Below are positions 7,536 to 10,801 of a DNA stretch of 10,801 nt, one piece after another. Position 1 is the stretch's first letter. Every line of letters begins with the position of its first letter. Both the position numbers and the translations under genes were made by a program. Below the pieces are notes generated by a model, which saw nothing but the letters and a program-made list of their open reading frames with translations, was not told the origin of the DNA and did not search any database. The DNA is from Campylobacterota bacterium (GTDB taxonomy: Bacteria; Campylobacterota; Campylobacteria; Campylobacterales; Sulfurovaceae): the NCBI GenBank assembly GCA_013153345.1, contig JAADEQ010000020.1:1-10801 (forward strand). The letters are read 5' to 3'.

Positions 7536-7566
7536 AGAAAAAAGAGGAGAGAGGGGAAAAAGAGGG
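7536..7566 (-). terminator. Candidate rho-dependent termination region for the - strand gene
   Basis: Downstream of the - strand gene's stop, 31 consecutive bases are purine on the + strand, so the - strand transcript carries 31 pyrimidines with C runs and no G. Such C-rich, G-free RNA is the character of Rho loading sites. No intrinsic terminator with a U tract is visible on this strand. This is inference only. Confidence 0.3.
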
Positions 7567-7619
7567 CAAAAGATATAGTTAAATTGTAGATTTTTTAAAA
7601 TTTGTTACAAACTGCTACA

Positions 7620-7907
7620 CTATCTCTCATCACACTGCTCAATCTCTAAATCATTTAATACCTTTTCTATAAACTCTCCTGGAATTCTAGAGTGGACATA
7701 TATCTCATCTGCAAACTCAATTGTAAAGCTTCCTCCTCCATTTGGATTTCTTTTGTGCATAACTTCTGGATGGACTCCAAACTCCTCTTCTACTTTGCCA
7801 ATCTCATCACAAATTACTGCTCTATCCTCTTTATCTTTATATTCAATAATTAGGGTCATATACTCCTCTTCCATCTGAACCACAGCACTTCTATTATTAC
7901 ACCCCAT
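7620..7907 (-). CDS. Small protein of unknown function
   Basis: I do not recognise this 95-residue acidic protein. It appears to be a real gene: ATG (complement of 7905-7907) has AAGGA 5 nt upstream and a plausible -10 box just beyond, and it sits in an otherwise gene-free gap. Met12 and Met17 are alternative starts; Met17 also has GAGGAG close by. The apparent layout is a strand at about 18-24 (TLIIEYKD), a helix at 27-43, a Gly-rich turn (NPNGGGS, 54-60), two strands (FTIEF, EIYVHSR) and a C-terminal helix at 76-88. It has no signal peptide or membrane segment. Cysteines are at 3, 33 and 92, with no CxxC. The second half faintly recalls SelW/Rdx-type proteins, but the redox motif is absent, so this is only a guess. 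It is transcribed divergently from sucC. Confidence 0.7.
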   Translation of the reverse strand: MGCNNRSAVVQMEEEYMTLIIEYKDKEDRAVICDEIGKVEEEFGVHPEVMHKRNPNGGGSFTIEFADEIYVHSRIPGEFIEKVLNDLEIEQCDER

Positions 7908-7912
7908 ATTAA

Positions 7913-7917
7913 TCCTT
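7913..7917 (-). promoter_or_regulatory. Ribosome binding site of the - strand gene
   Basis: On the - strand AAGGA ends 5 nt before the ATG at 7907-7905, which is the main reason for choosing that start. Confidence 0.6.
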
Positions 7918-7925
7918 TTTATTTT

Positions 7926-7931
7926 ATTGTA
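7926..7931 (-). promoter_or_regulatory. -10 box of the - strand gene
   Basis: The - strand reads TGATACAAT, with TACAAT as the -10 hexamer and a TGA just before it. The predicted start near 7919 gives a short leader. The -35 position is covered by the palindrome at 7948-7959. Confidence 0.4.
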
Positions 7932-7947
7932 TCACAAATTCTATTTA

Positions 7948-7959
7948 AGTTTATAAACT
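7948..7959. promoter_or_regulatory. 12-bp perfect palindrome upstream of the - strand gene
   Basis: AGTTTATAAACT is identical to its reverse complement and lies about 17 bp behind the predicted -10 of the - strand gene. It is a candidate operator, though AT-rich DNA produces such palindromes fairly often. Confidence 0.3.
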
Positions 7960-8016
7960 ATTAAATCTTTAAAGAGTTACTTTTTGAAAAGATGTAGTTA
8001 AAAAAATTTTAATTTC

Positions 8017-8040
8017 GTGTAATTTTTATACACTTTTTTT
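8017..8040 (+). terminator. Terminator-like hairpin in the sucC upstream region
   Basis: GTGTA (8017-8021) and TACAC (8029-8033) form a 5-bp stem with a 7-nt loop, followed immediately by seven T residues (8034-8040). It points toward sucC but lies before the probable sucC promoter. It may stop + strand transcripts entering from the left, or end a short leader RNA. Confidence 0.4.
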
Positions 8041-8092
8041 GAATTAATTTTTTTATGAGTAGCTTCTATAAAAGATTATAGGTAAAAGTAAT

Positions 8093-8107
8093 TATAATAA
8101 TTATACT
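8093..8107 (+). promoter_or_regulatory. Candidate sucC promoter (-10 region)
   Basis: TATAAT (8093-8098) is a perfect -10 hexamer and TATACT (8102-8107) is a second candidate; no clear -35 precedes either. Both fall inside an imperfect dyad (8084-8110) with AAAAG and CTTTT outer arms and TAATTAT/ATAATTA inner arms, so a regulator bound there would block the promoter. Confidence 0.45.
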
Positions 8108-8116
8108 TTTAATGAT

Positions 8117-8123
8117 AAGGAGA
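8117..8123 (+). promoter_or_regulatory. Ribosome binding site fixing the sucC start
   Basis: AAGGAGA lies 6 nt before GTG 8130 and falls inside the extension that would be translated from ATG 8112. This argues strongly for the GTG. Confidence 0.85.
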
Positions 8124-8129
8124 GCCAAA

Positions 8130-9302
8130 GTGAATATACATGAGTATCAAGCAAAAGAGATATTTAGAAAATATGGCGTGCCAACTCCAAGAGGAGGAGT
8201 TGCATTTTCTGGGCCAGAGGCAAGAAAGGTTGCTGAGGAGCTTGGAGGAGATTTATGGGTTGTTAAAGCTCAAATTCACGCTGGAGGGCGTGGAAAAGCT
8301 GGAGGAGTAAAGCTAGCTAGAAGTTTAGATGAGGTTGAGAAGTTTGCAGAGGAGCTAATTGGAACAACGCTTGTAACTCACCAAACAGGACCTGAGGGTA
8401 AAGAGGTTAAGAAGGTATATATTGAAGAGGGAGCTGATATTAAGTCGGAGTATTATCTTGGAATGGTGCTTGATAGAGCTCTTGAGATGCCAGTTATGAT
8501 GGCAAGTACAGAGGGGGGAATGGAGATTGAAGAGGTTGCTGCTAAAACTCCAGAAAAAATTATAAAAGTAGCAATTGACCCAACAATTGGTTTTCAAGGA
8601 TTTCACGCAAGAAAATTGGCTTTTGGACTTGGGCTTGGAAAGGATGAGCAAAAAGAGTTTATAAAGTTTGCAAGTGCGCTTTATAATGTATATATGGATA
8701 ATGATGCAGAGATGATAGAGATTAACCCATTAATTAAGACTGGAGATGGGAAATTTTTAGCGCTTGATGCAAAGATGGGATTTGATGATAATGCTCTTTA
8801 TCGCCACCCAGATATCTCAGATATGAGAGATTTAGATGAGGAGGAGCCAACTGAGATTGAGGCTAAAAAGTATGGCTTAAGCTATATTAAGCTTGATGGT
8901 GATGTTGGATGTATGGTAAATGGTGCTGGGCTTGCAATGGCTACAATGGATATTATTAAGCACGAAGGTGGAGAGCCTGCAAACTTCTTAGATGTTGGTG
9001 GTGGAGCAAATCCTGATACAGTTGCAAAAGGGTTTGAGATTATTTTGAGTGACCCAAATGTTAAGTCGATTTTTGTAAATATCTTTGGTGGAATTGTTAG
9101 ATGCGATAGAATTGCAAATGGAATCTTGCAAGCTACACAAAAAGTTGAAGTTAATGTGCCTGTAGTTGTTAGACTTGATGGAACAAATGCAAAAGAGGCA
9201 GCAGAGATTTTAAGAAATGCAAATATTAAAAATATTATTCCTGCAGAAAATTTAGAAGATGGTGCTAAAAAAGCAGTAGCAGCAGCAAAAGGAGAAGCGT
9301 AA
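8130..9302 (+). CDS. sucC: Succinyl-CoA synthetase beta subunit
   Basis: SucC carries the nucleotide-binding ATP-grasp domain of succinyl-CoA synthetase, which interconverts succinate + CoA + ATP and succinyl-CoA + ADP + phosphate. Starting at GTG 8130 gives 390 residues opening with [18 protein letters not shown], the standard SucC N-terminus, close to the 388 residues of E. coli. An ATG at 8112 would add six residues encoded by the ribosome binding site and is rejected. ATP-grasp hallmarks include [18 protein letters not shown] (residues 44-61). The C-terminal ligase domain has FLDVGGGA and [12 protein letters not shown]. The stop overlaps the sucD start by one base. In this setting, beside an Oor-type gene, the complex probably runs toward succinyl-CoA in the reductive TCA cycle. 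Confidence 0.96.
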   Translation: MNIHEYQAKEIFRKYGVPTPRGGVAFSGPEARKVAEELGGDLWVVKAQIHAGGRGKAGGVKLARSLDEVEKFAEELIGTTLVTHQTGPEGKEVKKVYIEEGADIKSEYYLGMVLDRALEMPVMMASTEGGMEIEEVAAKTPEKIIKVAIDPTIGFQGFHARKLAFGLGLGKDEQKEFIKFASALYNVYMDNDAEMIEINPLIKTGDGKFLALDAKMGFDDNALYRHPDISDMRDLDEEEPTEIEAKKYGLSYIKLDGDVGCMVNGAGLAMATMDIIKHEGGEPANFLDVGGGANPDTVAKGFEIILSDPNVKSIFVNIFGGIVRCDRIANGILQATQKVEVNVPVVVRLDGTNAKEAAEILRNANIKNIIPAENLEDGAKKAVAAAKGEA

Positions 9303-10171
9303 TGAGTATTTTAGTAAATAAAGATACAAAAGTTATTGTTCAAGGATTTACAGGAAAAGAGGGGACTTTCCATGCTCAGCAGTGTATGGATTATGGAACA
9401 AATATTGTTGGAGGGGTAACTCCAAACAAAGGTGGAATGACTCATCTTGGAAAGCCAGTATTTAACACAGTTGAAGAGGCGGTAAAAGCTACTGGAGCAA
9501 ATGTTAGCTTGATTTTTGTTCCGCCTGCATTTGTTGCAGATGCGGTAATGGAGGCAGCTGATGCTGGAATTGATTTGGCAGTAATTATTACTGAGGGGGC
9601 TCCGGTTCGTGATATGATGTATGCAAAAATGTATGCAACAAAAAAAGGGATGAAGACAATTGGTCCAAACTGCCCGGGAGTTATTACAGCTGAGGAGTGT
9701 AAAATTGGAATTATGCCAGGCTTTATTTTCAAAAAGGGAAATGTTGGGCTTATCTCTAAATCGGGAACGCTAACTTATGAGGCGGCAAACCAAGTTTGCA
9801 ATGAGGGGCTTGGAATTACAACTGCAGTTGGAATTGGAGGAGACCCAATTATTGGGCTAAGCTATAAAGAGCTTTTGCAGATGTTTGAGGATGACCCAGA
9901 GACTGAGGCAATTGTTATGATTGGTGAGATTGGGGGAGACCTTGAGATTCAAGCAGCAAAATTTATAAAAGAGAATATCAAAAAGCCAGTTGTTGCTTTT
10001 ATTGCAGGTCAAACTGCTCCAAAAGGTAAAAGAATGGGGCATGCTGGAGCTATTATTAGTGGTGGTAGTGGAACGGCAGCAGAAAAAATGGCAGCACTTG
10101 AAGAGGCTGGAGTTAAAGTTGTAAAATCTCCAGCTGAGATTGGAAAAGCAGTTAGAGAGGTTCTATCTTAA
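9302..10171 (+). CDS. sucD: Succinyl-CoA synthetase alpha subunit
   Basis: SucD binds CoA and carries the histidine that is transiently phosphorylated; it works as a complex with SucC. The 289-residue product matches the length of the E. coli subunit. The N-terminal CoA-binding Rossmann domain starts [17 protein letters not shown] and has GGVTPNKGG. The active-site histidine is His247 in [23 protein letters not shown] and SGTLTYEA are also typical of the family. The start ATG shares its A with the sucC stop (TAATG), and AAAAGGAG lies 7 nt upstream inside sucC, so translation is coupled and the subunits are made in matched amounts. The stop codon sits in the loop and 3' arm of an 11-bp hairpin. 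Confidence 0.96.
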   Translation: MSILVNKDTKVIVQGFTGKEGTFHAQQCMDYGTNIVGGVTPNKGGMTHLGKPVFNTVEEAVKATGANVSLIFVPPAFVADAVMEAADAGIDLAVIITEGAPVRDMMYAKMYATKKGMKTIGPNCPGVITAEECKIGIMPGFIFKKGNVGLISKSGTLTYEAANQVCNEGLGITTAVGIGGDPIIGLSYKELLQMFEDDPETEAIVMIGEIGGDLEIQAAKFIKENIKKPVVAFIAGQTAPKGKRMGHAGAIISGGSGTAAEKMAALEEAGVKVVKSPAEIGKAVREVLS

Positions 10172-10180
10172 CCTCTCTAA
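10152..10180 (+). terminator. Hairpin spanning the sucD stop codon
   Basis: TTAGAGAGGTT (10152-10162) pairs perfectly with AACCTCTCTAA (10170-10180) around a 7-nt loop, with the stop codon at 10169-10171. No T run follows, so it is either a poor intrinsic terminator or a 3'-end structure that protects the sucCD transcript. Confidence 0.45.
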
Positions 10181-10333
10181 ATGTCACATTTAGTTACATT
10201 ATTTAAAAAAATATAGAAAAAGATAGAGAAAAATTTGGAAAAATATAAGCTAAAGAGGATTTGGCTTTAAAAAGTGTTACAAAAGAGAAAAGAGAAGCTA
10301 AATATTTACTGCCTTAAATAGGCATTAAAGAGA

Positions 10334-10362
10334 GTTACCAAAAATTTGCGTCAATAGGTAAC
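10334..10362. promoter_or_regulatory. Inverted GTTACC ... GGTAAC pair upstream of oorD
   Basis: GTTACC (10334-10339) and GGTAAC (10357-10362) are perfect inverted copies separated by 17 bp, about 90-115 bp upstream of the candidate oorD -10 box. The site suits a dimeric activator, but the protein is unknown. Confidence 0.3.
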
Positions 10363-10435
10363 AAAGAATTCTAATTTTTATCATAAATTTGGGTTATTCA
10401 TTTTGTCATTATTTAAGATTGGATATTCTTATTTC

Positions 10436-10455
10436 AGTGATAGGTTCACTATAAA
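10436..10455 (+). promoter_or_regulatory. Candidate oorD promoter with overlapping operator
   Basis: TATAAA (10450-10455) is a plausible -10 box, with only a weak TTCTTA (10426-10431) as -35. The inverted repeat AGTGA (10436-10440), 5 bp, TCACT (10446-10450) overlaps its left end, as expected for a repressor site. Confidence 0.4.
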
Positions 10456-10482
10456 ACTTTAAAAAAATAAAAAGGGGAACAG

Positions 10483-10800
10483 ATGTCTATAATGAAAGCT
10501 CCTGAGAATACTCCAGTTTGGACTGATGAGGATAGATGTAAGGCGTGTGATATTTGTGTTTCGGTTTGTCCAGCTGGGGTTTTAGCAATGCGTTATGAGC
10601 CGCACTCAGTGCTTGGTGCTATGATTACGGTTGTGCATCCAGAAAGTTGCATTGGATGTCAAGAGTGTGAGTTGGCTTGTCCAGATTTTGCTATTTTTGT
10701 AGCAGATAAGAAAGAGTATAAGTTTGCAAAACTTACAGAGCAAGCAAAAGAGAGACAAAAGAAAATTGTTGAAAATAACTATATGATGCTTGGTGCATAA
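10483..10800 (+). CDS. oorD: 2-oxoglutarate:ferredoxin oxidoreductase delta subunit
   Basis: OorD is the small ferredoxin-like subunit of the four-subunit 2-oxoglutarate:acceptor oxidoreductase, passing electrons between the catalytic subunits and ferredoxin or another acceptor. The 105-residue product has two complete 4Fe-4S motifs: Cys19/22/25/29 followed by Pro, and Cys56/59/62/66 followed by Pro. The segment YEPHSVLGAMITVVHPESC between them is characteristic of OorD rather than of free ferredoxins. ATG 10483 has AAGGGGA 4 nt upstream; ATG 10492 is a less likely start. The gene ends one base before the window edge, and oorA, oorB and oorC are expected next. Coming after sucCD, it points to reductive carboxylation of succinyl-CoA. 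Confidence 0.9.
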   Translation: MSIMKAPENTPVWTDEDRCKACDICVSVCPAGVLAMRYEPHSVLGAMITVVHPESCIGCQECELACPDFAIFVADKKEYKFAKLTEQAKERQKKIVENNYMMLGA

Positions 10801-10801
10801 A

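Larger units (their letters stand above)
10172..10482. other. 311-bp spacer between sucD and oorD, no gene seen
   Basis: No open frame with a ribosome binding site was found on either strand. It contains the palindrome TAAATGTCACATTTA (10178-10192), a purine-rich stretch (about 10207-10300), the palindrome TAAATATTTA (10299-10308), a TGCC/GGCA hairpin (10310-10324), an inverted GTTACC/GGTAAC pair (10334-10362), and an AGTGA/TCACT dyad at the oorD promoter. Its length and the motifs suggest a regulatory region; an unannotated small RNA cannot be excluded. Confidence 0.5.

Noticed and set aside
7348..7619. Possible tRNA or structured RNA between argS and the - strand gene
   Set aside because: No cloverleaf, T-loop motif or CCA end could be found; the only structures are terminator-type hairpins.
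8112..8129. N-terminal extension of sucC from ATG 8112
   Set aside because: The six extra codons are the ribosome binding site itself, and SucC proteins begin at [10 protein letters not shown].
8355..8651. Open frame on the - strand within sucC
   Set aside because: Low-complexity Ser/Asn/Leu/Cys-rich translation opposite a highly conserved gene; no start signals.
9442..9732. Open frame on the - strand within sucD
   Set aside because: The Ala/Ile/Thr-rich translation mirrors sucD codon bias; no ribosome binding site.
10181..10216. 11-codon frame after sucD
   Set aside because: No ribosome binding site, and the ATG lies in the arm of a palindrome; likely chance.
1..10801. CRISPR array, insertion sequence or defence island
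   Set aside because: No regularly spaced repeats, transposase, integrase or terminal inverted repeats; the only long repeats are the two porin genes.

Overview
The window reads as chromosomal DNA of a low-GC member of the Campylobacterota (formerly Epsilonproteobacteria), most likely a deep-vent type autotroph close to Nautilia, Caminibacter or Lebetimonas. This is inferred from the gene set (Campylobacterota-type porins, tatA next to argS, sucCD followed by a 2-oxoglutarate oxidoreductase delta subunit) and from the AT-rich codon use. No 16S rRNA or similar marker is present, so the genus is not established. All genes run on the + strand except one small gene at 7620-7907.

Bases 1-2603 hold two tandem, closely related outer-membrane porin genes. 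The first is cut by the window's left edge. Each ends in a rho-independent terminator, and the second has its own promoter region with an 11-bp direct repeat. Bases 2624-7347 hold housekeeping genes: rimO (S12 methylthiotransferase), a secreted thioredoxin-fold protein that lacks the nucleophilic cysteine, cdsA (CDP-diacylglycerol synthesis), tatA (twin-arginine export) and argS (arginyl-tRNA synthetase). The thioredoxin-like gene and cdsA are 9 bp apart and probably co-transcribed. tatA has its own -10 box and a small hairpin separates it from argS. A terminator follows argS.

Bases 7620-7907 carry a small unrecognised gene on the - strand, divergent from sucC. The spacer between it and sucC holds several dyads and a terminator-like hairpin. 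Bases 8130-10171 encode succinyl-CoA synthetase, with sucC and sucD overlapping by one base. After a 311-bp spacer comes oorD (10483-10800), the two-cluster ferredoxin-like subunit of 2-oxoglutarate:ferredoxin oxidoreductase; the remaining oor subunits presumably lie beyond the right edge. SucCD and Oor catalyse consecutive steps, succinate to succinyl-CoA to 2-oxoglutarate, of the reductive TCA cycle when run in the carboxylating direction.

I see no mobile element, CRISPR array, tRNA, rRNA or defence system, and no clear undescribed system. The points most worth a second look are the degenerate thioredoxin-fold protein, the patchwork near-identity of the two porins, the orphan - strand gene, and the inverted-repeat and GTTAC-type motifs in the spacers around sucCD and oorD. 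Two start codons were placed differently from the longest open frame: the second porin at ATG 1342 and sucC at GTG 8130.
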